NCBI RefSeq assembly: GCF_034355335.1
Contig: NZ_CP136422.1
Span: 616,001-680,000 of the forward strand
Direction of reading: 5' to 3'
Length of the DNA: 64,000 bases
DNA from: Blautia coccoides
GTDB taxonomy: Bacteria; Bacillota; Clostridia; Lachnospirales; Lachnospiraceae
The position numbers and the translations under genes are program-made. The first letter of the stretch is position 1; each line of letters begins with the position of its first letter. Shown here piece by piece: positions 26,984-35,550 of the stretch. The notes below the pieces were generated by a model. The model saw nothing but the letters and a program-made list of their open reading frames with translations. It was not told the DNA's origin and made no database searches.

Positions 26984-27088
26984 AAAAGTGGAGTATTTTT
27001 ATTAGCAACCGAAAAATGTCGAAAAGATGGGGATTTTAAAGGTTTACAGCAAATTATGTTAGATTATTATGTAAACTGGCTTATACCC

Positions 27089-27138
27089 AAAAAAATCCAC
27101 ATGCTTATTCTGGAGTAAATGTGTATAAGCATGTGGAT
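27089..27138 (-). terminator. murC terminator with 14-bp perfect stem
   Basis: ATCCACATGCTTAT (27095-27108) and ATAAGCATGTGGAT (27125-27138) pair perfectly around a 16-base loop. On the minus strand the hairpin is followed by seven T residues (27095-27089). Confidence 0.85.
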
Positions 27139-27149
27139 AATGTGGATAA
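27132..27149 (-). promoter_or_regulatory. Second tandem pair of perfect DnaA boxes
   Basis: TGTGGATAA at 27132-27140 and 27141-27149 repeats the same 18 bases found at 26966-26983. The first seven bases of this pair are also the right arm of the murC terminator stem. The pair ends two bases before the murC stop codon. Confidence 0.8.
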
Positions 27150-27151
27150 CT

Positions 27152-28531
27152 TTACATTCCTAGCAGGTTTTCGCCGATTTTATACACATCTCCGGCACCC
27201 ATAGTTATCAACAAATCATCGTGGATACAATTTTTTAATAAAAATTCTTCTATCTCATCAAATGTGGAAAAATAATACGCATCTGTGCCAAGGGAGGCCA
27301 CCAGATCACGCAGATCCCGTGAGGAAATCCCCAGATCATCGGTTTCCCGTGCGGCATAAATGTCAGCCAGGACCACTTTGTCAGCCAGGGTCAATGCCTC
27401 CGCAAACTCATCCAACAGGGCTTTTGTCCTGGTATACGTATGCGGCTGGAAGACACACCAGGTAGTTTTGTGGGGATAATTTTTCGCAGTTCGCAGTGTG
27501 GCAGCAATCTCTGTGGGATGATGGGCATAGTCGTCAATGATGGTGACACCGCCCACTTTGCCCTTGTACTGGAATCGTCTGTCCGTTCCGCTGAAGTTCA
27601 GAAGCCCTTTTTGGATGTGCTCCGCGGAAAGGCCCAGCTTTATGCCCAGAGCTATGGCAGACAGGGCATTGGCAACATTATGGACTCCGGGTACTGACAA
27701 GGAGAAATGTCCAAGTGTCTCGCTGCCTTTTACACAGTCAAAGGAAGCGTGGGCGAACTCGTCGAAGGTAATATTCTGAGCCATATAATCAGCCGGATGT
27801 TCCAGGCCGCAGGTAATGATCTCGCAGGAAAGGTCTTTGGTAATCTCTTCATAGTCCGGAATATCACTGCTGATGATCAGAGTTCCGTCAGCGGGCAGTT
27901 TTTCAGCAAACAGCTTGAAGGAGTGGCGGATATCGTCCAGATCCTTGAAGAAATCAAGATGGTCCGCGTCTATATTCAGAATGATGCTGATCTTGGGGAA
28001 AAAGCTCAAAAAACTGTTGGTGTATTCACAGGCTTCTGTGACAAAGGTCTCTGACCGGCCTACACGGATATTGCCGTGGATGGCAGGCAGAATTCCGCCC
28101 ACGGAGATAGTAGGGTCTGCGTCAGCTTCCAGAAGGATGTGTGAGATCATGGATGTGGTGGTGGTCTTGCCGTGTGTGCCGGATACAGCTACAGGTATTT
28201 CATAGTTTTTCATGATCTGTCCCAGAAGTTCTGCTCTAGTGAGCATGGGCAGTCCCTTTTCTCGGGCACATGCAAATTCCGGATTGTCTTCATGGATCGC
28301 AGCCGTGTAGACAACAAGCTGGATATCGTCTGTAATATTGGAAGCGCGCTGTCCAATGCGGACAACGGCACCAAGGCTCTCCAGATGGGCAGTCAGCGCG
28401 GACTTTCTGGAGTCAGAACCTGATATGGGAAAATCCTCTTTTAAAAGAATTTCGGCCAGGCCGCTCATACTGATACCGCCGATGCCAATGAAGTGAATAT
28501 GCAGCGGCTGATTAAAATCTATCTGATACAT
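27152..28531 (-). CDS. murC: UDP-N-acetylmuramate--L-alanine ligase
   Basis: The product has 459 residues and adds L-Ala to UDP-MurNAc in peptidoglycan synthesis, in the cytoplasm. The N-terminal Rossmann motif is IHFIGIGGISMSGLAEILL. The ATP-binding motif is AVSGTHGKTTTTSMISHIL, the central domain shows NIDADHLDFFKDL, and the C-terminal domain shows DDYAHHPTEI and FQPHTYTRTKALLDEF. The length is normal. It is divergent from glgC and upstream of the primosome operon, but separated from it by its own terminator. Confidence 0.97.
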   Translation of the reverse strand: MYQIDFNQPLHIHFIGIGGISMSGLAEILLKEDFPISGSDSRKSALTAHLESLGAVVRIGQRASNITDDIQLVVYTAAIHEDNPEFACAREKGLPMLTRAELLGQIMKNYEIPVAVSGTHGKTTTTSMISHILLEADADPTISVGGILPAIHGNIRVGRSETFVTEACEYTNSFLSFFPKISIILNIDADHLDFFKDLDDIRHSFKLFAEKLPADGTLIISSDIPDYEEITKDLSCEIITCGLEHPADYMAQNITFDEFAHASFDCVKGSETLGHFSLSVPGVHNVANALSAIALGIKLGLSAEHIQKGLLNFSGTDRRFQYKGKVGGVTIIDDYAHHPTEIAATLRTAKNYPHKTTWCVFQPHTYTRTKALLDEFAEALTLADKVVLADIYAARETDDLGISSRDLRDLVASLGTDAYYFSTFDEIEEFLLKNCIHDDLLITMGAGDVYKIGENLLGM

Positions 28532-28599
28532 AAGGTTGTGCTTCCTTTCTCTTCTTTATTATTATATGGGCCGGTGTCAATCCGGCTCTGCTTGTGTTT

Positions 28600-28628
28600 A
28601 TTATACCTAAAAAAGGTACAAAATGAAA
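28600..28628 (-). promoter_or_regulatory. Probable promoter of murC
   Basis: On the minus strand TTTCAT (28628-28623), a 17-base spacer and TATAAT (28605-28600). The -10 is perfect and the -35 is weak. A GCCGG/CCGGC hairpin at 28570-28586 lies in the leader. Confidence 0.5.
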
Positions 28629-28708
28629 CCCCTAGTTATAGAAACGGTTACAGGCAGGTAAAATGTCACAAAAACTAATGTAAAGTCGAAAAAAAATTGT
28701 TAAAAATG

Positions 28709-28737
28709 TTCACAATTATGATTTAATGTGGTATAAT
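28709..28737 (+). promoter_or_regulatory. Promoter of the glgC-glgD operon
   Basis: TTCACA (28709-28714), a 17-base spacer and an extended -10 TGGTATAAT (28729-28737). The transcription start would be near 28744, leaving a leader of about 27 bases before glgC. Confidence 0.85.
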
Positions 28738-28770
28738 AGAAAAATCATAGAATATACAAGAGGTGATTGC

Positions 28771-30045
28771 ATGATTAAGAAAGAGATGATTGCAATGTTG
28801 CTCGCAGGTGGACAAGGCAGCAGATTAGGCGTATTGACTGCAAAAGTCGCAAAGCCCGCAGTGACATTCGGGGGAAAGTACAGAATAATAGATTTCCCGC
28901 TGAGCAACTGCATTAATTCAGGAGTTGATACCGTAGGTGTACTGACACAGTACCAGCCGCTTCGTCTGAATACTCATATCGGCATCGGTATTCCGTGGGA
29001 TCTCGATAAGAATGTTGGAGGCGTATCTATTCTTCCGCCATATGAGAAGAAGACAGATACGGAATGGTATACAGGAACTGCAAATGCTATCTACCAGAAT
29101 ATGGCATATATGGAGGAGTATAATCCCGATTATGTACTGATTCTGGGCGGCGACCACATTTATAAAATGGACTATGAGGTAATGCTGGATTACCACAAAG
29201 CGAACAAGGCTGATGTCACATTGGCATGTATGCCCGTTCCGTGGGAGGAGGCAAGCCGTTTTGGACTTGCTATCACAGATGAATCAGGACGCGTTACGGA
29301 TTTTGAGGAGAAACCGGAGCATCCAAAGAGTAATCTGGCATCTATGGGTATTTACATTTTTAGCTGGCCGGTACTGAAGGACGCCCTTCTTGCCCTGAAA
29401 GACCAGCCGGGATGTGACTTTGGTAAACATATCCTTCCGTACTGCAAGGAAAAAGGCCAGCGCCTGTTTGCTTACGAATATAATGGATATTGGAAAGATG
29501 TCGGTACACTTGGCTCCTATTGGGAAGCTAATATGGAACTGATCGACATTATCCCGGAATTCAATTTATATGAGGAATTCTGGAAGATCTATACTAAGAG
29601 TGATATCATTCCTCCGCAGTATATTTCTGCTGATGCTGTAGTGGAGAGAAGTATAGTGGGAGAGGGAACTGAGATATACGGTGAGGTACATAATTCCGTT
29701 ATTGGTGCGGGTGTCGTAATTAAAAAAGGCGCAGTCGTGCGCGATTCCATTATCATGAAGCAGGCCTTCATCGGAGAAAACTGCGTGATAGACAAGGCTA
29801 TCATTGCGGAGAATGTCACGGTGGGAGACAATGTGATCATGGGAATCGGCGAAGAGGTTCCGAACAAAGAAAAACCAGGCGTGTACTCCTTTGGTCTTGT
29901 AACTGTAGGAGAGAACACGGTGATTCCGTCAGATGTAAAGATTGGCAAGAACACAGCGATCGTGGGTGAGACGTCAAGCGAAGACTATCCGGACGGCATA
30001 CTGGAGAGCGGCGAAACATTGAATAAGGAAGGTGAGACAGCATGA
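28771..30045 (+). CDS. glgC: Glucose-1-phosphate adenylyltransferase, catalytic subunit
   Basis: The product has 424 residues. ATG 28771 is chosen because AAGAGGTGAT lies 5 bases upstream and the promoter -10 excludes the ATG at 28726. It makes ADP-glucose from glucose 1-phosphate and ATP, the committed step of glycogen synthesis. The N-terminal motif [20 protein letters not shown] and [18 protein letters not shown] are classic. [10 protein letters not shown] marks the metal/nucleotide site, and FEEKP the sugar-phosphate region. The C-terminus is a left-handed beta-helix of hexapeptide repeats. It overlaps glgD by 4 bases. Confidence 0.97.
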   Translation: MIKKEMIAMLLAGGQGSRLGVLTAKVAKPAVTFGGKYRIIDFPLSNCINSGVDTVGVLTQYQPLRLNTHIGIGIPWDLDKNVGGVSILPPYEKKTDTEWYTGTANAIYQNMAYMEEYNPDYVLILGGDHIYKMDYEVMLDYHKANKADVTLACMPVPWEEASRFGLAITDESGRVTDFEEKPEHPKSNLASMGIYIFSWPVLKDALLALKDQPGCDFGKHILPYCKEKGQRLFAYEYNGYWKDVGTLGSYWEANMELIDIIPEFNLYEEFWKIYTKSDIIPPQYISADAVVERSIVGEGTEIYGEVHNSVIGAGVVIKKGAVVRDSIIMKQAFIGENCVIDKAIIAENVTVGDNVIMGIGEEVPNKEKPGVYSFGLVTVGENTVIPSDVKIGKNTAIVGETSSEDYPDGILESGETLNKEGETA

Positions 30046-31157
30046 GAGCAATAGGTATTATTCTTGCCGGCGGCAATAACAATAAAATGAGAGAGTTGTC
30101 ACAGAAACGAGCGATCGCAGCAATGCCCATCGCTGGAAGTTACCGCAGCATAGACTTTGCGCTTAGCAACATGTCAAATTCCCACATTCAAAAAGTTGCG
30201 GTTCTGACACAGTATAATGCCCGTTCTCTGAATGAGCATCTGAGTTCCTCCAAATGGTGGGATTTCGGAAGAAAACAGGGAGGTCTCTACACCTTCACAC
30301 CAACCATTACTGCTGACAACAGCTTCTGGTACAGAGGCACAGCAGATGCCATGATCCAGAACCTGAATTTCCTTAAATCCAGCCACGAGCCATATGTGGT
30401 GATCGCATCCGGTGATGGTGTGTACAAGCTGGATTTCAATAAAGTTCTGGAATACCATATTGCAAAACGCGCAGATATTACTGTTGTCTGCACAGATGTG
30501 TATGGGGATGACACCACCAGATTCGGCTGCCTGAAAATGAACGAGGACAGCAGAATTGAAGAGTTTGAAGAGAAACCAATGGTCACACGTACCAATACTG
30601 TGTCCACAGGTATCTATGTGATCAGAAGAAGACAGCTCATAGAGCTTTTAGAGAAATGCGCACAGGAAGACAGATATGATTTTGTAAAAGATATTCTCAT
30701 CCGTTATAAGAACCTGAAGAGGATATACGGATATAAGATCAATACTTACTGGAGCAATATTTCCACTGTGGAGTCTTACTATAAAACCAATATGGACTTT
30801 CTGAAACCTAAAGTAAGAGATTACTTCTTCAATCAGTATCCTGGAGTTCAGTCCAAGATCGATGATCTGCCTCCGGCAAAATACAACCCCGGTTCAGATG
30901 TGAGGAACAGTCTGGTTTCCAGCGGATGTATCATCAACGGACAGGTTGAGAACTCTGTTCTGTTTAAGAAAGTATTTGTAGGCAATAACTGCGTGATCAA
31001 GAATTCCATTATTCTCAACGATGTGTATCTGGGAGATAATACCCACATTGAGAACTGCATTGTGGAGAGCCGTGATACGATCCGTGCCAATTCCTACTAT
31101 TGCGGTGAGGATGGCATTAAGATCGTAGTGGAAAAGAACGAGCGTTATGTACTATAA
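30042..31157 (+). CDS. glgD: Glucose-1-phosphate adenylyltransferase regulatory subunit
   Basis: The product has 371 residues. Its start overlaps the glgC stop (ATGA). It is a GlgC paralogue with a changed N-terminal loop ([20 protein letters not shown] instead of GGQGSRLG) and [11 protein letters not shown] in place of [10 protein letters not shown]. These changes are characteristic of GlgD, which is weakly or not catalytic alone and forms hetero-oligomers with GlgC in Firmicutes. A hexapeptide-repeat C-terminus is present. No glgA, glgB or glgP is in the window. Confidence 0.96.
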   Translation: MRAIGIILAGGNNNKMRELSQKRAIAAMPIAGSYRSIDFALSNMSNSHIQKVAVLTQYNARSLNEHLSSSKWWDFGRKQGGLYTFTPTITADNSFWYRGTADAMIQNLNFLKSSHEPYVVIASGDGVYKLDFNKVLEYHIAKRADITVVCTDVYGDDTTRFGCLKMNEDSRIEEFEEKPMVTRTNTVSTGIYVIRRRQLIELLEKCAQEDRYDFVKDILIRYKNLKRIYGYKINTYWSNISTVESYYKTNMDFLKPKVRDYFFNQYPGVQSKIDDLPPAKYNPGSDVRNSLVSSGCIINGQVENSVLFKKVFVGNNCVIKNSIILNDVYLGDNTHIENCIVESRDTIRANSYYCGEDGIKIVVEKNERYVL

Positions 31158-31242
31158 AAATACACAAGTAAAAAGTGCGCAGGGTGCAGTGACATCATAA
31201 GCAGGACTTTTTAAGAATGGCATATGAAAGGGGAAGGTTTTT

Positions 31243-31530
31243 ATGAACATCACAGATGTAAGAGTAAGAAGAGTTGCGAAGGAAGGTAAGATGAAAGCTG
31301 TTGTCTCCATTACGATCGATGAAGAATTTGTAGTGCATGACATCAAGGTTATCGAGGGGGAAAAAGGTTTGTTCATTGCCATGCCCAGCCGTAAAGCAAC
31401 CGACGGTGAGTACAGGGACATCGCACATCCGATTAACTCTGAAACCCGTGAAAGGATCCAGGGTATTATCCTGGAAAAATACGAACAGGTACTTGCAGAA
31501 GAACCTGCAGAAGCTGAAGTTGAAGCATGA
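31243..31530 (+). CDS. spoVG: Septation/sporulation regulator SpoVG
   Basis: The product has 95 residues, matching the family throughout: [40 protein letters not shown] and [13 protein letters not shown]. SpoVG is a small nucleic-acid-binding protein that influences septation and sporulation. It has its own AAGGGGAAGG ribosome site. The 85-base gap after glgD holds no clear terminator, so read-through from the glycogen operon is possible. A strong bidirectional terminator follows. Confidence 0.97.
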   Translation: MNITDVRVRRVAKEGKMKAVVSITIDEEFVVHDIKVIEGEKGLFIAMPSRKATDGEYRDIAHPINSETRERIQGIILEKYEQVLAEEPAEAEVEA

Positions 31531-31543
31531 TCATGATATGTTT

Positions 31544-31577
31544 AAAAAGACCGTCTGTAACCGCAGACGGTCTTTTT
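31544..31577. terminator. Bidirectional terminator between spoVG and the PucR-type regulator
   Basis: AAAAAGACCGTCTG (31544-31557) and CAGACGGTCTTTTT (31564-31577) form a perfect 14-bp stem with a 6-base loop. It carries T-runs in both orientations and serves the convergent genes. Confidence 0.92.
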
Positions 31578-31610
31578 CAATAACTGCAGCCGTCAATGAG
31601 CCGCATATTT

Positions 31611-33074
31611 TCAGTGCTGCTTTTTTGTATTCAGAAATTTTTGCTCAAAGAGTTCCAGGGTACGGATGGACAGTTTGATATAATCCCTTGTATAGATGTC
31701 ATCCAGATTGTCATGGAGCAGTTCTGTCAGTTTATGAACGCGATAGACCAGTGTATTGCGGTGGACAAAGAGCGCCTGGGCGGTGTTCACCAGGGAGCGC
31801 TCATTATTCAGATAGCATTTCAGGGTATCGAACATTTCGTCGTGATTTTTTCGGCGTTTTTTCCAGAGATCATAGACATCAGGATGACAGGCCTGCACGC
31901 TGTCCTCAAGACTGGAGGATTCTATGATGTAGTCCATAGCATGATCAAAAAATTCAAAATAGTAGATTTCCGGTGTCAACAGCCTTCCGTATTCAATGGC
32001 GGCGGATGCCTGTTTCAGTAAAAAGCTGCAGTTTCTTATGCCCTGGCTGGAAAGGCTGCAGGCAATCCGGATATTTCCGCCCTTTGTAAGAGATAAAATG
32101 ATTTCCTTGATCGGCGCGCCTTTATACCTGTCTATGTCACACAAAATAATGAGATAGGGGAAACGCTGCAGAATACAACAGGATGACAGATGCTGCATGA
32201 TGGTCAGGGCAAGCATTTCCATAATGCTTTTGTCATTCTCAGGGGAATCTGCTTCCAACAGGAAGATTTGATAGGTATCATCCTTTTGCCAGCCTTGATA
32301 AGTAAGCTGAATGGAAAGGTGATGGTCATTCACCTGCTTTCCGTCCAGAAGATTATAAAAAAGATTTGTTTTTCTATCATCAGGGGTATCTGTCTCCTGT
32401 TCTGCCAGTCCGGATTTCAGGCAGTTGGCCAAAAGCTCCAGGATTTGGTAGTCCCCCGGATTTAGGGACCGCTCTTTTTCTAGGAGGTTGAGCCTGCCGC
32501 AAAGCATTTCATCGGAATACAGACTGTAGGTGATCCCGGGATAGTTCATATTTCCCTCAAAGGAAAATTTCTGCATGCCCATGCGGGTGAAATCCTGATT
32601 GAGGCTGTTATACCGCATATAGCTGATGGCGTCTAAAGAGGAGTATCCATAGGCAGAGAGGTATTTCCATTCTTCATCCATATCATCCTCTTCATACTGT
32701 TCACTTAAACCCAGAACACGGCAGTTTCCGTCAAAGAGGATCAGAGGATTGTGAAATACAGGCCAGCATTCATTCACCACTTCCCTGTAGTTCTTCTTCC
32801 GGATCAGCTCCGCAATATTGGTAAACCAGTCCTCGTAAAAATCAAATACACACTGCACAATTTCAAAGGCCTCTGTTACTCTGGCATCTTTAATACGGAT
32901 CAGATCACCTTCTCCGTTGCAGATGACATCATTCCCTGACTGGTACACGTGTACACAGTTTGTTGCATAGACACTTCTGGCACTCTTCAGGACAGGTTTT
33001 GCATTCTCGCTGATATTCAACTCTAAGTCCAACGAAGAAAGCCGGTTTGCGATCATCCACATACTAAGTTTCAA
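31611..33074 (-). CDS. PucR/CdaR-type transcriptional regulator
   Basis: The product has about 487 residues if it starts at the TTG at 33074, which follows AAAGGAGG by about 10 bases; the longer frame from 33128 includes that site. The C-terminal 60 residues are the PucR-type helix-turn-helix (LKCYLNNERSLVNTAQALFV HRNTLVYRVHKLTEL). The N-terminal 350 residues look like a ligand-sensing region without a clear known fold. It is divergent from the UroD-methyltransferase operon, with about 250 bases between them, and probably controls it in response to a methyl donor or metal. No clear operator was identified. Confidence 0.85.
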   Translation of the reverse strand: MKLSMWMIANRLSSLDLELNISENAKPVLKSARSVYATNCVHVYQSGNDVICNGEGDLIRIKDARVTEAFEIVQCVFDFYEDWFTNIAELIRKKNYREVVNECWPVFHNPLILFDGNCRVLGLSEQYEEDDMDEEWKYLSAYGYSSLDAISYMRYNSLNQDFTRMGMQKFSFEGNMNYPGITYSLYSDEMLCGRLNLLEKERSLNPGDYQILELLANCLKSGLAEQETDTPDDRKTNLFYNLLDGKQVNDHHLSIQLTYQGWQKDDTYQIFLLEADSPENDKSIMEMLALTIMQHLSSCCILQRFPYLIILCDIDRYKGAPIKEIILSLTKGGNIRIACSLSSQGIRNCSFLLKQASAAIEYGRLLTPEIYYFEFFDHAMDYIIESSSLEDSVQACHPDVYDLWKKRRKNHDEMFDTLKCYLNNERSLVNTAQALFVHRNTLVYRVHKLTELLHDNLDDIYTRDYIKLSIRTLELFEQKFLNTKKQH

Positions 33075-33327
33075 AATGTTTATGCCTCCTTTGGTACAGA
33101 TGTTAAGCCTATATGTCTGAAAAATCATTCTTATATCATTCTATCACAGAATGTTTATGGGGAAAAGTACGAAGGATACAAAAATGTAAAAATGTTTTGG
33201 CTAATATTTTGTATTCTTTGGATATGGTATGCAAGGTGATAAACAGATAAAATAAATATATTAGTAAAAGGAGTAGGAGGAATCACCTGCGCAGACGCAG
33301 GGGAGAAATCGCAGAGGAGGATGAAGC

Positions 33328-34362
33328 ATGAAAAAATTAACTGAGAAAACCAATTATCTGATGACTTTAAGGGGAGAACAGCCAGAGTGGGTTCCTACCT
33401 ACAGCTTTGGTCCTATGCCAAATATGACAAGGCCCTGTACATCTTGTATGCTGGAGCCTGAAATTGTGGCATATTTCCGTTTTCAGGGAGGCGGCAAGGA
33501 CTGCTGGGGTGTGACTTATGTCCCCACAAGAGAGACAGGAAATGCACTGCTTCCCAAGCCGGGCGAATTTATCTTGGACGATATCACAAAATGGAGGGAT
33601 GTCATCAAAGCCCCTTCTCTGGAGGGCATAGATTGGGAAGCAATGGCTAAAAAGCAACTGGAGGGATTTTACCGTCAGGGGGTAAACAGGGAAGATACGG
33701 CAATTGCCCTGAATATGCACGTGGGGTATTTCCAGAATCTGATGGCATTTATGGGATTTACGGAAGGCCTCTGCGCCATGGCAGAGGAGCCGGAAGAAGT
33801 ATACGCTATGTTTGATTATATGTGTGATTTTTATACAGAGATCACGCGGCAGATCATCGGTTATGTGAAGCCTGATGTACTGACACTTATGGATGATACG
33901 GCCGCCTGGAGAGCACCTTTTATTTCCCAGCAGATGTATCATGATCTGGTACTGCCTTTCCATGACAGACAGGCAAAATTCGGAAGAGACCTGGGAATAC
34001 CCATTACCATGCACAATTGCGGCAAGGCAGAGCCTTTTATTGATGACTGGCTTTCCATTGGTGTAAATGCCTGGGATCCGGCTCAGACCTGCAATGATCT
34101 GACCGGTATCAAGGAAAAGTATGGCAACAAGCTGGTCATTATGGGTGGGTTTGACCCCCGGGATCATCTGGCTGACCCGAATGTGACAGAAGAGGAAATA
34201 CGCCAGGCGGTGAGGGATACTATGGACCGGCTGGCACCGGGAGGCGGTTTCTGCTGGTGCGGAGGATATCTGGGAGCTGTAGATGACCCGGAAGTGATAA
34301 GAAAAAATGCTGTTTTGTTTGATGAAGTATTCCGTTACGGTGATGAATTCTATAAAAAATGA
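33328..34362 (+). CDS. Uroporphyrinogen decarboxylase-family (MtaA/CmuA-like) corrinoid methyltransferase
   Basis: The product has 344 residues with a UroD TIM-barrel fold. The zinc ligands of MtaA-type methyltransferases are conserved: His229-x-Cys231 in ITMHNCGKAEPF and Cys309/Cys311 in GGGFCWCGGYLG. True heme-pathway HemE lacks this Cys set. Such proteins move a methyl group between a corrinoid protein and a thiol or folate acceptor. No corrinoid protein or MtaB-like gene is in the window, so partners are elsewhere. A GGAGGATGAAGC ribosome site precedes ATG 33328. The G3E GTPase follows after 32 bases, suggesting metal delivery to this zinc site or to the corrinoid system. Confidence 0.85.
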   Translation: MKKLTEKTNYLMTLRGEQPEWVPTYSFGPMPNMTRPCTSCMLEPEIVAYFRFQGGGKDCWGVTYVPTRETGNALLPKPGEFILDDITKWRDVIKAPSLEGIDWEAMAKKQLEGFYRQGVNREDTAIALNMHVGYFQNLMAFMGFTEGLCAMAEEPEEVYAMFDYMCDFYTEITRQIIGYVKPDVLTLMDDTAAWRAPFISQQMYHDLVLPFHDRQAKFGRDLGIPITMHNCGKAEPFIDDWLSIGVNAWDPAQTCNDLTGIKEKYGNKLVIMGGFDPRDHLADPNVTEEEIRQAVRDTMDRLAPGGGFCWCGGYLGAVDDPEVIRKNAVLFDEVFRYGDEFYKK

Positions 34363-34394
34363 TGCGGCAGTTATGCAGGAAGAAGTGATGACAA

Positions 34395-35006
34395 ATGAAG
34401 GTATTGATATTAGGAGGTTTTTTGGGGTCAGGTAAGACAACGCTCCTTCTTTCCCTGGCAAGGTATCTGGTGGACAGCTCCAGATCAGGCAGTGTCTATA
34501 AGGTGGTGATCCTGGAAAATGAGGTGGGCAGGGAAGGGATTGACGATAAGCTGCTGCGTGGTAATGGGTTTAACGTGGAAAATCTCTTCAACGGATGCGC
34601 CTGCTGTACTCTGGCAGGTGAACTGGTCTCGGCTGCCTATGAGATTGAAAAGGAATATGCCCCTGACTGGCTGATCGTGGAGACCACAGGCCTGGCATAT
34701 CCGGGGCTGATCCAGGACAACCTGTCAGCGGGGATCGGAATGGAATCGCGGGTATGTACAGTGGTGGATGTATCCAGATGGAAACGGCTGATGAATGCCA
34801 TGCGGGAACTTTTTGTAGGGCAGACAGAACGGGCAGATGTGGTCCTCATGAATAAGACGGATCTGGTGTCCGAACAGGTGCTGAACGATGTGGAGAGGGA
34901 TATTGCGAAGATGAACCCGGATGCTGTGCGGATTGCCACTTCGGCTGTGGGCCATGTGGAAGATTACATCTGGGATGTAGTGTTGGGAGTGACAGAAAAT
35001 GGGTAA
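34395..35006 (+). CDS. Short G3E-family GTPase (CobW/HypB/UreG type), no C-terminal domain
   Basis: The product has 203 residues. Walker A is GGFLGSGKTTLLLSLA, the metal-binding CxCC motif is NGCACCTLAG, the switch region is LIVETTGLAYPG, and the guanine-specificity motif is LMNKTDLV. COG0523 proteins are usually 300-400 residues with a CobW C-terminal domain; here the protein stops after the G domain. The next gene starts 8 bases before this stop in another frame and supplies the His-rich segment often fused to such GTPases. The likely role is a GTP-driven metallochaperone (Zn, Co or Ni) for the neighbouring methyltransferase. Confidence 0.88.
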   Translation: MKVLILGGFLGSGKTTLLLSLARYLVDSSRSGSVYKVVILENEVGREGIDDKLLRGNGFNVENLFNGCACCTLAGELVSAAYEIEKEYAPDWLIVETTGLAYPGLIQDNLSAGIGMESRVCTVVDVSRWKRLMNAMRELFVGQTERADVVLMNKTDLVSEQVLNDVERDIAKMNPDAVRIATSAVGHVEDYIWDVVLGVTENG

Positions 35007-35550
35007 AGACGAAAAAAATATGCATGGACATGAGCATACATGTGGTCATGAAGGAGAGCATGGACATGAGCATACATGTAGTCATGAGGAAGGCCATGAA
35101 CATCATCATACATGCGGTCATGAAGAAGCACATGAACATCACGCACACCATCATGATGAAACGTGCGAATGTCCTTCCTGTACAATGAAAAAGGAAAAGC
35201 TGAAAGTGACATCGCTGCTGCAGGACAGTGCCGTTGTAGTATCGGCTGAATACCATACAGCAGCGGACAGGGACAGGGCGGGGGAACTGCTTACAGCCCG
35301 TATGGAAACACTGGCAGGCAGGATTGACGCCCAAGGCGGAATAATTGGGCATATTAAGACATCAGTGGAATTAAGATATGTGGAAATGTATTCACTTACA
35401 GATAAAACAGTTATGAAAAAAGCTTCGGATCTGCCTGAACTGACATTTTATATGGCAGCTATCGTATTTGCTGTAAAAGAAAAGGAACTGCTCTGTCTTG
35501 TCCGGGAGATGTTCGAGGACATGGACAGGCAGCTCCATGAGGATCAATGA
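34999..35550 (+). CDS. Histidine-rich metal-binding protein coupled to the G3E GTPase
   Basis: The product has 183 residues. Residues 8-55 hold about three repeats of a HGHEHTCGHE-like unit, followed by a CECPSC motif, together giving more than 20 His and several Cys. The DNA here (35023-35160) is itself a repeat of about 42 bases. The C-terminal 110 residues form an alpha/beta domain that I do not recognise (GGIIGHIKTSVELRYVEMYS). The start ATGGGTAA overlaps the GTPase stop, so translation is coupled. It is probably a metal store or donor domain for the GTPase. Its end overlaps the convergent rRNA methyltransferase gene by 7 bases. Confidence 0.8.
   Translation: MGKDEKNMHGHEHTCGHEGEHGHEHTCSHEEGHEHHHTCGHEEAHEHHAHHHDETCECPSCTMKKEKLKVTSLLQDSAVVVSAEYHTAADRDRAGELLTARMETLAGRIDAQGGIIGHIKTSVELRYVEMYSLTDKTVMKKASDLPELTFYMAAIVFAVKEKELLCLVREMFEDMDRQLHEDQ

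Noticed and set aside
26742..27151. Chromosomal origin of replication (oriC) in the DnaA-box region
   Set aside because: Only four boxes, in two pairs, and no dnaA, dnaN, recF, rpmH or other usual oriC neighbours. A regulatory or titration site is more likely.
32190..32465. Plus-strand coding frames inside the PucR-type gene and similar frames elsewhere
   Set aside because: They lie antisense to well-supported genes, have no ribosome sites and show no recognisable domains.
33328..34362. Heme-pathway uroporphyrinogen decarboxylase HemE
   Set aside because: The protein has the HxC...C zinc ligands of corrinoid methyltransferases, and no other heme gene is nearby.
34395..35550. A single G3E GTPase gene broken by a frameshift
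   Set aside because: The downstream protein has its own ATG and ribosome site, in the ATGGGTAA overlap typical of coupled genes, and the GTPase ends cleanly after its G domain. A frameshift cannot be fully excluded without relatives.
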